DNA of 64,000 bases from Rosa chinensis (GCF_002994745.2 NC_037091.1:38438112-38502111); one strand, 5' to 3'; positions 1 to 11,216 are shown, counted from the stretch's first letter. Translations and numbers: made by a program. Notes: generated by a model from the letters alone, not told the origin.

Positions 1-797
1 TCATACACATGGTGGGCATTATAGAAATAGAAGCTATTAGCGATTCTGAAACACAAACAGTACACATGTTAAGAGCCAAATGTTGCTGAACAATCAATAA
101 AATCCGCAACCCAACCCAACAAATTAATTAGAAATCCACAACAAACACAAGTTTCATGCCGAAAGTTGCAAAACCATTAACCAACCTGGTGATCAGGAAC
201 CTGATGAACATTGCTCACATCCTACAGTTGTCCCTCATCAGTAACTCAACATAAACACAGCCACAAATTGAAGAAACAAATTTGAAAAAAAAAAAAAAAA
301 GGCCAACCTAAAATCTATTGGAGAAGATGGTAGATATAGAGTTGCCAAACTAAGAGCGTTAATAATACTTTTCTTGTGCCATGTCCATTGACGACATCGT
401 TCCTACCAAAAATCAAATTGCACAGCAAATTCAGACCCCATCAAAAAGCTCAACTGAAAAAAAAAAAATGGTGGCTTCGAAATCAAACCTCTACGAATTC
501 ATGTAAGCTACTAGTGAGGAGATAATCACAAGTTAATCAAAAGATCACATATCAGTAAGCTACAATACCAAATCTATATATCAAAGCACAAGAAACTACT
601 AATTCTCATCAAATTTGTCCTCAAATCTTTGAAAATCAAGGTAAACAACTAAGAGAATCAGAAATCTCAAAACCTAAAAACCAAATCAGTTGAAAATTCT
701 ACCAACTGCTTGAGAATTATTTCAAAATACGTAAGTTCTGAGTATTCAAGCTCGCTAAAACAAAAATTCATCGATTCGAAGCAAACAATGTCGAGAT
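1..797. other. Left-edge non-coding sequence, pre-insertion flank of the copia element
   Basis: AT-rich sequence without a supported coding exon. It includes A-tracts near 282-300 and 458-468. The last five bases (GAGAT, 793-797) are the left target-site duplication of the large copia element. The sequence may be an intron or 5' region of a minus-strand transcription unit that continues on the far side of the element (see the candidate exon near 10303-10500), but no coding frame supports this. Confidence 0.5.
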
Positions 798-1004
798 TGT
801 TAGAATTAAGTGGACTTAACATTATCTAAAAGCATTAAGTAAATAGAACAATTGATCTAGCTAAATAAATAACAAGAAATATGTGATTATAACTCTAATA
901 CCAGTTACCTATCGAGATGTATATCTCTTGATAGGAGTAGGACTCTCATTGTTAATAACCTGATTAACATGAAGTGTTGTGATAAGTTTTAAGTCTCCTA
1001 AACT

Positions 1005-2365
1005 AACGACATTTCGGTTTTGCCAATCCCATCTGAAGAGTGCAGTGATACACCGGTATGGGCTACTGAAAGTTCAGGTACTCTCACCACCAAGGCAGCT
1101 TATGATTTTCTTTCTATCCAGCAGCCTAGGCCAGCTTGGGCAAAAAAATTTTGGCACCCTGCTATTCAGCCCCCTAAGAGTTTAGTAGCCTAGAAAATTT
1201 TGCTGGGAAAGATTCCAACTGATGTGCAAATGCAGCGACGAGGCAGGGCCCTTTGCTCTCGGTGCCACTTATGCACGGCGGCGACAGAATCGCTGCATCA
1301 CCTTTTTGTGAACTGTTCAGCAGCTGCTGGAATATGGGATTGGATCTTCCCACTATTCAGGCTTCACTTCAATCCAGCCTATGAGACTAGTGAGTTTTTT
1401 CATGAGAATTTAATTTCTAACTTCTCTGTCTCCACTAAGCTGCTATGGTTCTTATCAGTTTGCAATATTTTTTGGTGTGTATGGACTGAGAGAAATAGTC
1501 TCAAGCATGATGGGGGGGGGGGGGGGGGGGGTTTCGAGCCCTACAGGTTTAAACAAAAGGTGATTCTTTCAATTGGTGAATCTGCTAGATTAATCTTTAG
1601 CTCATCCTCTGTTCCACAATCTGTTCCAATTTTTGGGTTTTTAGGATTGTCTCAATTGCGGCCTACGGCTCCAAAAATTATCCAAGTAATGTGGTACCCA
1701 CCACCTCCTCTTTGGGTTAAAGTAAATACAGATGGATCATACCATGATCAGCTTCAGGCAGGGTGTGGAGGTGTTTTTAGGGGTAGTGAGGCCTCCTTTT
1801 TAGGTGCTTTTACTAAAAAGTTAATTGTCCCTTGTGCTCTTGATGCAGAGTTGATTGCTATAATTGAGGCGATTCGCCTGGCTTGTTTAAAAGGGTGGGT
1901 GAATTTGTGGGTGGAGGTGGATTCTTTGATTTTGCTCAGTTTTATTAATGATCCTCTTAAGGTACCTTGGCGTCTGCGAACACAATGGAGGAACTGTTTG
2001 CATTTGTCTAGACATTTGAATATTCATTTTTCACACATTTATAGGGAGGGGAATTCAGTGGCTGATAAGCTTGCTAATTATGGTGCCTCGCATGGTGATT
2101 TTGTCTGGTGGGAGGTGGTGCCTCAGTTCCTGCATTCGGCTCTGGGTGGTGATTTCTCTGGTCACCCATTATATAGATTTGCTTAATCTAGTCGACTTAT
2201 GGTTTTCCTTCATGAGTTCTCAGCTTGTACTCTTTGTTCTGTTACTGTTCTTTTTGGTTCTAGGGAATGGTTTTGGTCTAGTCCCCCATTCCCTATCTTT
2301 GTTTTTCTTTTTTATTTTAATAAACGGATCCGGGCGTGGGGTTGAGCCTCCCAGCTTGGCTACAA
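1005..2365 (+). pseudogene. LINE-type zf-RVT / RNase H fragment inside the 5' LTR
   Basis: Coding similarity begins near 1008 and ends at a stop at 2184-2186. It first resembles the zf-RVT region found after plant non-LTR reverse transcriptases: tryptophan-rich sequence, then CSRCHLC near 1257-1277 and ESLHHLFVNC near 1287-1316. A plant-type RNase H (RVT_3) follows, starting at VNTDGSY near 1721 and continuing through EVDSL and a late YREGNSVADKLA motif near 2041-2076. An in-frame TAG near 1190 and a 20-G run (1512-1531) within the reading frame suggest it is dead. No poly(A) tail or target duplication is seen, as expected if it arrived by replacement rather than simple insertion. A truncated LINE is the best explanation; capture by template switching during copia replication is also possible. 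Confidence 0.8.
1512..1531. repeat. Run of 20 guanines
   Basis: An uninterrupted G tract in the LINE-type fragment. It would encode poly-glycine in the frame read through it. Its exact length may be unreliable in the assembly, and slippage here would change the downstream frame. Confidence 0.9.
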
Positions 2366-2654
2366 TGCTCCTTGCATACATTCTTAGCCCCATTCTGAAG
2401 CATTTTGGTGTTGAAGCATAGAAGACTTTCTTCCGTTTGTGCAGCTGCTCATTCCTGTTCTTAAAAGATGTCTGCCTCGATGAATGCTCTTGGACAAGCT
2501 GTGGCTGCAGGGATTGAAAGTATCAATCCAGGTGATTACTCCTACCGAGACTATGAAGGCTTCTGGTGTGCTACATAATTGTTCTGGTTCTTGTGCAGGT
2601 TGTGTGTTATGTGATTTGTGATATGATCTTGTGTTCATCATGTATTCTTACAAA

Positions 2655-2666
2655 TGGTATCAGAGC
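2655..2666 (+). other. Primer-binding site of copia element 1
   Basis: TGGTATCAGAGC lies two bases after the 5' LTR. It is the standard plant copia site complementary to the 3' end of initiator methionine tRNA, which primes minus-strand DNA synthesis. Confidence 0.93.
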
Positions 2667-3769
2667 CTAGGGATTTCATAAAACACATATCATGCGTTGA
2701 TTGTTTTTGATTTAGAAGAAAAACAAAACTGAAAATTGTTTTCTGGAAAACAAAATATATTTTTAATTATGGTAAAGCAGGCCTTAACCCTGTTTTAGTC
2801 TTAATCCAACTCATTAAGAGAATAGGCCCAAACCCGAGTCCTTTTAAATATCAGTTAAAGAATATTACCGTTAGAATACAATGGTCATTTGTGCTTTAGG
2901 GATCGGATTGAGTTAGGGCTCACTGAGATGAATTCTCAGTTATGGGGATTCAAGACCCCTCTTTAGAATTGATTGGATCATGTGGAAGGGTTGAAATTGC
3001 TGCTTGTTTTCTTTTGCTTCTGCTAAAAAAAATAAAATAAATAATTGTTGCAGTGCTGTAGCAGAGGCCAAGGTATGTTTTCTGAGAATCAAAACTTGCA
3101 TTTCAGTTTCTGCATTATGGAAAGGGTTGTCATATGGATTACTGTTTAGCATATGGAAAGGGTTGTCATATTGCATATAAACATCATGTGTGGAATGTTG
3201 ATTGAATCTGCAATTGTTGATAAATGTATGGATGTGATGTTTCTGATGTGCAAATATGTCTATGGTTGATATTCTTGATAATCTTGTCTTCAGTTGAATA
3301 TGATTTAGGAACTAACAAGAATTCAGTACAAATCTCCCAGTATGTAATTTTTTGCAATCTTGTTATGTTCTCATATATGCATAATATAGTTAATAAACTG
3401 TGAACAATTAGGCAAAACACATTATTAACTTTTGATTTGTGAATTTCTGGTTACAGTTTGATCATGTTGCACAAAGCAATCCATCATTTTTTCAGAGAAA
3501 TTCTTAAAGATTAAACAAATTAACACTTGTGTTGCTATTTTAAAATTACACTTATATTTTGTTCTTCCAAAGAAGATGTTCACTGTGTAATCTTGATTAT
3601 GGTACAACATCATGTATAAACACAAATACCTATATTGATTTTTTGAAACTTTTCTTATCTAAAGGTATGACTGTTTCAACTAATAACTGGTATATGTAGG
3701 ATATAGCATGGTGATTTAGAACCTTAAGAATGTTAAGTTTTATGCCACTAAGGCATTACTTGATATTAC

Positions 3770-4814
3770 TAGGGGTGGATTCGGTACAAAACTGAGTCAA
3801 ATTTCCGATTACTGGCTACCGACCGAAGCTAGTCGATTTTCTAAAATTCATACCGTTACCGTACCGCTGCCGTCGGTTACCGACGAGTCGGCATACCGAA
3901 ATGACGGTTTGATTCGGTTGAAATTTTGGTATAGAGATGAAGATGCAGGTCATTCTCCGTCTCGTTCTTATTATTTGAATTGGTGGACCACTTGACTATT
4001 TGGACATTCATGTTCATCTTCTTCAATTTGGCTTGGCTTGCATAAATGGGATCTGCGATCTGGGTTGAAGAAGGTACAGATTCATATATACCTTACTAGT
4101 TGCAAGAAGAATATAGCAAGAAAATCTTCACAGGTTGAGATCTCAGTAGCACAACACTAAAGAATAAAAGTAGCTATTAAGCCCAGAAAGAAGAAGAAGA
4201 GAAAGCCCAGGATAAGCTAAAAAGATGAAGAGAATTTTATGGAAGAAGAGAGAGAAAGAACATAATAGAGAGGAAGGAGAAAAGACGAAGAGGAGAGTGG
4301 GAGGAATTATCGTGGGCCTATTTATGTTGGAGATGTAATAAATATAGTGTTTGTACACTCTACACTGAGAGAAGCTCATGATCAAGTCATTTGAGAGCAT
4401 AATCTCATTACAATAGGTCAGTGGTTCGAATCACCCCTCTTACATTTTTATCTGTTTACGGAATTATTTGGTATGTTAGAGTTGAAGATGTAATAAATAT
4501 AATATTTATATATATATTAGTAAGGGCAGCTCGTGCTCCAGTGGTTGGGAGTGGAGCTTTCTTGTAAGAGGTTAGGGTTTCGAACCTTGCCCCTCACTAT
4601 ATTTTGGTATCTATTCAGTAATACACGTACATACGGTCGGTACGGTATACCGACGGTATGGAGAAACTCGTACCGTAGCCGAGCCGAATACAAGCCATCG
4701 GTATGGCTCAGCCGAGCCGAAAGTGGGTGGGCCGAGTTTTCGGCCCAAAGCGGTTCGGGCCGGTTCGAATTCCTGCTGCTGGTTCGGTTGCTTCGGCCCA
4801 ATTTTCCAGCCCTA
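3770..4814. mobile_element. Non-autonomous hAT-like DNA transposon nested in copia leader
   Basis: An 8-bp direct repeat GATATTAC (3762-3769 and 4815-4822) flanks an element that begins TAGGGGTGG and ends CCAGCCCTA, giving short imperfect terminal inverted repeats of the hAT type. Both subterminal regions are rich in ACCG/CGGT motifs on either strand (roughly 3818-3930 and 4620-4760), as expected of subterminal transposase-binding repeats. No transposase frame is present over its 1045 bp. It lies between the primer-binding site and gag of copia element 1, so it inserted after that element. Two tRNA-like modules occur inside it. Confidence 0.88.
4327..4612 (+). repeat. Two tRNA-like SINE-type modules inside the hAT-like element
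   Basis: Two adjacent segments each begin with a similar AGATGTAATAAATATA lead (near 4331 and 4481) and carry box B-like promoters: GTGGTTCGAATC near 4421-4433 and GGGTTTCGAACC near 4574-4586. The second also has a box A-like GCTCCAGTGG near 4534-4543. The pattern resembles tRNA-derived SINE heads duplicated in tandem. Neither folds obviously as a complete functional tRNA, so this is a relic interpretation. Confidence 0.45.
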
Positions 4815-4931
4815 GATATTACTGCAGTTTATGGGGGTTATTGTTTGTGATTGTGTTTATGTAATGTTGACTACTTTTGAACTTAGGCATGAAACACATA
4901 AAATTTAAAATACAGTCTTAACACACAGAGA

Positions 4932-5760
4932 ATGAAATATTGCAGTAACTTTCACGTTTTATCTTTCTTTTGTCTAGGACCTCTTGTTGTGACCTTAGGT
5001 CAAGTTGAGATGCTTAATGGGTGGAATTATAAGAAGTGGAGAAACCAGGTCGAATTTTATCTGTCCATGCATCAAAACATGGATCTTTGCCCCATAGAGG
5101 ATCAGCCTTCTGAACTAGATTATGAAAGTGCCAATTAGGATAGGAAGCATTATAAGGAGTCGTATAGTAGCAACAGGAAAGCCAAAAATGTGATTAGGTG
5201 CACTATGTCAGACACAGTGAAAGGGTCTATAGTGGAGCCCGAGTTAGCCATGGACTTTCTGGAAGAAATTGCAGACAAATATAGAGAGTGACAAGGCTGA
5301 AGCAACTAGGTTGTCTAGGAAGTTTAATAAATTGAGTTTCTTTGGTAAGGGCAGTGTGAGGGAGCACATTATGCAGCTAATTGACATTAACTCTAGGCTT
5401 AGAGACCTAGACATGGGAGTTAAAGATGAACAGGTGGTGCATGTGGCACTTCATTCTCTGCCAAACACCTATAGCAACCTGAGAACTTCCTATAATGCTT
5501 TAGAGACCAAATGGAACCTGAACAAGCTAATCTCCATCTGTGTGGATGAGGAGGAAAGAATTAAGAGAGAAGGAATACCAACCACTACAGTTAATCTGGT
5601 TGAGAAACCAAAGTGGAAGAAGCAGAATAAACTTAAGCCTAAGAAGACCACCATCACTAAAGTAGCAGGGAAATCTGCAGAAGCTAGAGCTGGAAAAGTC
5701 TTTAAGTATAAGTGCTATTTCTGTAAAAAGATAGGGCACATGAAGAGGGACTGCAGTGGC
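4932..5760 (+). pseudogene. copia element 1 gag, broken
   Basis: The capsid-like part begins around 5008 with sequence such as LNGWNYKKWRNQ, typical of plant copia gag (UBN2-type). It is interrupted by TAG at 5136-5138 and by a frameshift near 5285. After that the frame continues through the second half of the capsid region to a CCHC zinc knuckle (C-X2-C-X4-H-X4-C, about 5713-5755) that would bind RNA. Integrity is lost, so no functional Gag is expected. Confidence 0.85.
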
Positions 5761-5839
5761 TTTAAAGCTTGGATGATTAAGAAGGGTGAGTCATTTCCTA
5801 ATTCAGTCTTTTCTCTAGAAGTTAATTTTATAAATGTAG

Positions 5840-7424
5840 ATTCACACACTTATTGGTTAGATTCAGGCTCACCAATTCATATTACCACCTCACTGCAGGG
5901 TTTAACAAAGAGGAGGGCACCAATGAAAAGTGAGCAGCAGGTCTGTGTGGGAAATGGAACAAGGGTAGCAGTTAAGGCTATTGGAACTCTGAAGATCGAT
6001 TTAGGATTAGGAAAATTTATTTTTCTGGACAATGTTTATTATATTCCTTCCTTAAAAAGGAATCTTATTTCAGTAGGTCTTTTAGTTAGTATTGGATGCA
6101 AACTCATTATTGATTTTAGTGGAATAAAATTATTTCAGGGTTCTGAATACATTGGTTGTGGAATGTTTTCAAATAATTATTTAAGATTGGATTGTTCTGT
6201 TATTAAGCAGGAAATTCTATTGATTGAGAACAATGAAAACATAAATGCAGATAACAACATTACAGGTATTAAAAGAACTCTATTCAATGATAAGTCTGCA
6301 AAGTTATGGCACATGAGACTAGGCCATATATCTAAAGAAAGACTTAAAACACTTGAGAAAAACAAGATTTTGCCTGCATTGGATTATACAGACTTGAGTG
6401 ATTGCATTAAATGTTTTAAGGGAAAATTGACAAACTGCAGAAAGAAAAAGGCTTTAAGAAGTCAAAATCTCTTAGAACTAATTCACACAGACATATGTGG
6501 TCCATTCAAATATAAAACACTCTGTGGAAATTGTTATTTCATCACATTTATAGACGACTTCTCTAGATACTGCTATATTTACTTGTTGTCAGAAAAATCA
6601 CAAGCTCTTGATGCATTCAAAATATACAAAACTAAAGTTGAATTGCAACTTGAAAAGAAAATTAAAGTAGTGAGATCTGATACTCTGATAGAGGAGGTGA
6701 GTTCTATGGTAGACATACTGAAACAGGCCAGCAAAAGGGACCTTTTGCACTTTATTTACAAGAAAATGGCATTAAGGCTCAATATACAACTCCTTACAAC
6801 CCTCAACAAAATGGAACAGCAGAAAGAAAAAATAGAACCTTGTTAAACATGGTGAGGAGTATGATGTGTACTTCAGGTCTGCCAAAATATTTATGGGGTG
6901 AGGCTCTTAAGACTACAAATTACATTTGCAATAGATCACCTAGTAAATCTGTAGAAAAGACACCTTATGAGCTTTGGTGTGGAAAACAGCCAAGCTTGCA
7001 TCACTGTCATGTTTGGCGATGCAAAGTTGAGGCTAAAACACCTAATGCCTTGACACAGAAGTTAGATCTAAAAACAGTGAGTTGCCATTTCATAGGATAT
7101 TGTGAAAAATCTAAATGTTAAAAATTTTATTCAACTTATCATACAACCAGGACTTTTGAAACAAATCAAGCTAAATTCTTGGATGAAGTAGTCTGTAATA
7201 CAAGTTTTGAAGACTGGTCTTTAGAGTTTGAAGAAATCACAGAAGATGAGACTTTAGAAAATATTTTACCTCTAATATCTGAAAATGAAATGCAAACTGT
7301 TAATTCAGAAAATGAAGTTGAAAATCGAAATTCAGAAGAGTCAGTAGCCTTAGATGATCATGCACCAAATATGGCTCAAAATGTGCAATTAGACAATGTT
7401 AATCCTCAGCCTAGGAGATCCTAG
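5840..7424 (+). pseudogene. copia element 1 protease and integrase region, frameshifted
   Basis: The aspartic protease motif DSGS lies near 5860, in the context WLDSGSPIHIT. The GAG-pre-integrase zinc finger follows, with LWHMRLGH near 6305-6328 and two cysteines near 6405-6416. The integrase core begins with HTDICGPF near 6484 and contains FIDDFSRY. The frame shifts near 6690, close to the third catalytic acidic position, and resumes in another frame at about 6840 ([18 protein letters not shown]). A stop lies at 7119-7121, after which an acidic linker region runs to about 7424. The order protease-integrase-RT confirms copia rather than gypsy. Confidence 0.87.
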
Positions 7425-7499
7425 AGAGAAAGAAGACCAGTTTATGGGGAGGATAGTGATTATGCTGTTTACTTGCAAGAAATTGATGTACTTGCATAA

Positions 7500-9062
7500 G
7501 ACAATGATCCGTTGAGTTTTAAACATGCATTAGAAAGCAGTGAAGTTGAAGAATGGTAGAAAGCTATGGAAGATGAGATTTCATCCATGAGTCATAACAA
7601 AGTGTGGGAGCTAGTTAAACCTGATCCAAACCAGAAAGCCATAGGATGCAAATGGCAACATAGAGAGGCATAAAGCCGGGTTGGTAGCTAAGGGTTTCAT
7701 TCAAAAAGAAGGCATAGACTATACTGAAACCTTTTCTCCTGTATCCACAAAAGATTCATTTGGAATTATAATGGTTTTAGTGGCTCATTATAATATGGAA
7801 TTACACCAAATGGATGTTAAAACAGCATTTTTGAATGGAGAATTAGATGAAGTCATTTATATGAAGCAGCCTGAGGGTTTTGTGAAACCTGGAAAAGAAA
7901 ACCATGTATGCAGACTTAAGAAATCCATTTATGGATTAAAACAAGCTTCTAGGCAATGGTATAAGAAGTTTGACTTTGTGATTTCATCATTTGGTTTTAT
8001 AGAAAATATAGTTGATGAATGTGTGTACATGAAAACAGTTGGAAATAACTTTATTTTTCTCATACTGTATGTGGATGATATTCTTTTAGCTAGCAGCAAC
8101 ATTAAGTTACTTAAAGACACCAAAACCTTCCTGTCCAATAATTTTGACATGAAGGATTTAGGTGAAGCCTCTTATGTCTTAGGTATTGAAATCAAGAGAG
8201 ACAGGACACATGGTTTATTAGGCTTATCTTAACAAAACTACATTTTAAAAGTTTTAAAGAGATTTGGGATGGAAACTTGTGCATCACATGAAGCTCCTAT
8301 GACAAAAGGAGACAAATTGTCAAAGAATAAAAATTCCAAAAATGGGGGGAAGATGTCTAATATGGATAGCAAGCCTTATGCTAGACTAATAGGCAGCCTC
8401 ATGTATGCACAGGTCTGTACTCGACCTGATTTAGCTTTTGCAGTTGGAATTTTGTCTAGATTTCAATCAAACCCTACTCAAGAACATTGGACTGCAGGAA
8501 AAAAGGTACTTAGATACTTGCAGAGAACCAAATCCCACATGTTGGTATATAGACAAGTCAAACAGCTGGAATTAGTTGGATATACTAATTCAGACTTTGC
8601 AGGGAATTATCTAGATTCAAAGAAATCAACATCTGGTTATGTGTTCATGCTTGCAAGAGGGGCTGTGGCATGGAAAACCATGAAACAGTCATTAGTCTCT
8701 ACCTCCACTATGCAGGCTGAATTCATAGCCATTTATGAAGGAATGTGTGAAGGATTGTGGATTAAAAACTTTTTAATGTAGACCAAAGTTTAAAGTTCAA
8801 TTGTGTCGGATGCACTTAAGGTTTACTGTGATAATGAAGCTGCAGTATTTTTTGGGAAGAACTGTAAGAGGTCCAACAACTCCAAGCACATTGATTTGAA
8901 ATACTATAGTGTAAGAGAGAGAGAGTGAAGCATGGTGAAGTTGTTGTTTTGAATATTGACACAAAATCTCAACTTGCAGATCCATTTACCAAGGCTTTAT
9001 CAGATGTAAATTTTAAGAGACATACAGAGAATATGGGAGTATTTTCTGATTTGAGAGCTTGA
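7500..9062 (+). pseudogene. copia element 1 reverse transcriptase and RNase H, broken
   Basis: RT similarity starts near 7505 but has a stop where tryptophan is expected (about 7557). A lesion near 7660-7680 is followed by a long open stretch, 7681-8232. This contains KTAFLNGELDE, the CRLKKSIYGLKQASRQWY block and the YVDD catalytic motif near 8069. A stop at 8230-8232 separates it from 8269-8781, which holds ARLIGSLMY and the RNase H motifs SDFAGN and STMQAEF. Further stops follow at 8779 and 8927. The RNase H similarity ends at a stop at 9060-9062. Confidence 0.88.
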
Positions 9063-9648
9063 GTTTAGTGGGAGTTTCGAGTCATTTTTTGAATTTTTAT
9101 TCCTATGTTACAGTTCCAATTCAGTTTTTGAATTTTCTAATACTTGTATTTGCATCTACAAGTTATCAATAAAATTGAGGTATTCCAGGAAGTAATTATT
9201 TCATTAAAGGTTAACTTATGTGCAGTACTTATTTTTAGTTATTTCATTTTGAATATATGTGTGTTATCAAGTGAACTGCTATGCTTGCATAGATTTTCAG
9301 TTACAAAAAACAACTTCAAGTTCACTGGTGTTTAGAGGTTGTTGCCAAGATTTTGATAAATCAAAATCATTCTGATGGACTATGAGTATTATGGCCTTAG
9401 AGGTTGATATACTTGCCATATAGCTCTGTTATTATCACTTAAGCTCAAGTGAATACAGTAGCTGATGTTAGTGATTTTTAACCAATGTGTTTGTTCCAAA
9501 CTTAGTTGGTTCTGAATTCTGCATTAGTTTCTGTACTTGACCGAGCTGAATGAGATCTGAGTTTTTTACATGTTTCAAGTGCACACTTCAGTTTTTGTTT
9601 AATTCAAGTTATTGGTTCAATTGTTCTGCAAATAGAAAATGTTAGTCC

Positions 9649-9659
9649 AAGTGGGAGAA
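9649..9659 (+). other. Polypurine tract of copia element 1
   Basis: AAGTGGGAGAA lies immediately upstream of the TGTTAG start of the 3' LTR. This is the expected position and composition for the plus-strand primer. Confidence 0.85.
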
Positions 9660-10250
9660 TGTTAGAATTAAGTGGACTTAACATTATCTAAAAGCATTAA
9701 GTAAATAGAACAATTGATCTAGCTAAATAAATAACAAGAAATATGTGATTATAACTCTAATACCAGTCACCTATCGAGATGTATATCTCTTGATAGGAGT
9801 AGAACTCTCATTGTTAATAACCTGATTAACATGAAGTGTTGTGATAAGTTTTAAGTCTCCTAAACTGATAAACATGAAGTAAAACGAGGACTCCTTATGG
9901 GATGAGTCTGAGGATAAGTTTTGGCCAATATATAAGGAGGAGAAAGTCCTTATGTTCAACACTGCTCCTTGCATACATTCTCAGCCCTATTCTGAAGCAT
10001 TTTGGTGTTGAAGCATAGAAGACTTTCTTCCGTTTGTGCAGCTGCTCATTCCTGTTCTTAGAAGATGTCTGCCTCGATGAATGCTCTTGGACAAGTTGTG
10101 GCTGCAGGGATTGAAAGTATCAATCCATGTGATTACTCCTACCGAGACTATGAAGGCTTCTAGTGTGCTACATAAATTGTTCTGGTCCTTGTGCAGGTTG
10201 TGTGTTATGTGATTTGTGATATGATCTTGTGTTCATCATGTATTCTTACA
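9660..10250 (+). repeat. 3' LTR of copia element 1 (591 bp, intact)
   Basis: TGTTAG...TTACA, followed by the target duplication GAGAT at 10251-10255. It keeps the 96-bp segment 9867-9962 that is missing from the 5' LTR, and therefore shows the ancestral LTR length. A TATA-like stretch lies near 9930-9938 (AATATATAAGG). Confidence 0.95.
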
Positions 10251-10302
10251 GAGATACATTGACGAAATCTCACTAAAAACACTGATCCAAACTTAGACTT
10301 AC

Positions 10303-10500
10303 CTGGATTAAAGATGAAATTCCGATACCGGTCGTGGATCGGAAAACCGATCGGGATATCTAATCGCATGCACGCTTGAACAGGGAAAGAGCGATATAGA
10401 TGAAGTCACAGTCTCATATGCCTCCAATCTCACGGTCTCAGTCAACCTCTTTGTAACTGAGGATTGAGTACAGGAAGAAGAAGAAGAAGAAGAAGTGACG
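10303..10500 (-). other. Possible 5' untranslated exon of a minus-strand gene
   Basis: On the minus strand, a (CTT)n-rich stretch (10471-10490) is followed by unique sequence that ends at a strong donor-like AATCCAG|GTAAGT at 10303/10302. The copia element then lies about 50 bp inside the presumed intron. No protein-coding frame is evident, and the single ATG in this stretch meets a stop at once. If real, this is a leader exon whose gene continues left of the window. Promoter or repeat sequence is an equally plausible reading. Confidence 0.25.
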
Positions 10501-10935
10501 TGATCAAGGGGAAGAGTGACGAAGCCAGAGATAGGAAAAAGAGAAGAAAGTTGTGGATTGAAGCTCCAAAACCACTCAAAACTGAGATTTCAGATCGATG
10601 TAGAGAGACTAAGCGCAATCAGAAGCTGGCAATGGAGAGAGAAACTCGGAGAGAGAATCTCCTATCAAATTTGAATCAGGAAGCTTTAAATGTGTATTAA
10701 CTTTAAGGGTAGAACTGGAATTAAAAAAAATTAAAAACTGACCTTTTTTAACATCACCTCATTATTAATAAGGACTAAATTAATATTACTAACAATTCAT
10801 AATTGACCTTTTTATCAAGTGGGAAAGTAGGTGACCTTTTTATCATTTCATACTCTAATGTGACATTTTCCATCATTTCCCTATATTTTTTTCTGAAGAA
10901 AAAATGACAAATATTTTTTTCAGATTATATCTATA
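10501..10935. other. Intergenic sequence between copia 1 and the Helitron pair
   Basis: AT-rich sequence becoming strongly A/T-biased after 10700. The purine-rich stretch 10540-10690 has an open frame, but its arginine/glutamate-rich composition reflects base bias. I see no gene. Confidence 0.5.
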
Positions 10936-11216
10936 TCTATACTATTATTAAGAGAATAGGCTTTACTAGCCAAAAGCTAATATTTTGACAGAATTGACCC
11001 TAGTAGATTAATAAACTTTGAGAATTAATTAAATCACAAGGATAATTAAGACATTTACAAAATGTATTTTTATTAAAAAAAATTTAAAAAAGTACCCACA
11101 ACCCACTTTTCTCTCTCCCTTTTTTTTTCTCTACAATAACCAACTCTTTTCTTTTTTATTTTCTGGAAAAAGTAATAATAACTTGCACATGCAGAGCATG
11201 TGTGGAGAAATGCTAG
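10936..11216 (+). mobile_element. Short non-autonomous Helitron, copy 1
   Basis: It begins TCTATACTATTATTAAGAG and ends CTAG, preceded by a perfect 7-bp hairpin (CACATGC-AGA-GCATGTG, near 11186-11202) about 10 bp from the end. The TC start, CTRR end and subterminal hairpin are the diagnostic Helitron features. No coding capacity. The exact 5' base may be 10930 or 10936 because TCTATA is repeated there. Confidence 0.83.

Larger units (their letters stand above)
798..2652 (+). repeat. 5' LTR of copia element 1, enlarged by a foreign fragment
   Basis: Bases 798-1004 match 9660-9866 and 2366-2652 match 9963-10250, so these are the two ends of an LTR originally about 591 bp long. Between them, 1005-2365 is foreign sequence that stands in place of 96 bp present in the 3' LTR (9867-9962). 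The LTR ends at TTACA, directly before the primer-binding site. Confidence 0.93.
798..10250 (+). mobile_element. Ty1/copia LTR retrotransposon, nearly full length, degenerate
   Basis: Bounded by a 5-bp target duplication GAGAT (793-797 and 10251-10255). The LTRs start TGTTAG and end TTACA. A primer-binding site TGGTATCAGAGC (2655-2666), complementary to initiator tRNA-Met, follows the left LTR by two bases. A purine-rich tract (9649-9659, AAGTGGGAGAA) abuts the right LTR. Between them, in copia order, lie gag with a CCHC knuckle, protease, integrase, reverse transcriptase and RNase H, all in plus orientation. Stop codons and frameshifts break every module, so the copy cannot encode its own proteins. 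The shared LTR segments differ by about nine substitutions over roughly 494 aligned bases (by-eye count), suggesting a fairly recent insertion. A hAT-like element sits in its leader and a LINE-type fragment in its 5' LTR. Confidence 0.95.

Noticed and set aside
4520..4600. Possible functional tRNA gene
   Set aside because: Box A- and box B-like motifs are present, but the arms do not pair into a full cloverleaf and the copy is inside a transposon. Called a SINE-like relic.
10464..10700. Small arginine/glutamate-rich plus-strand protein
   Set aside because: It is the product of a (GAA)n-type purine-rich stretch, with no conserved domain or splice partner.
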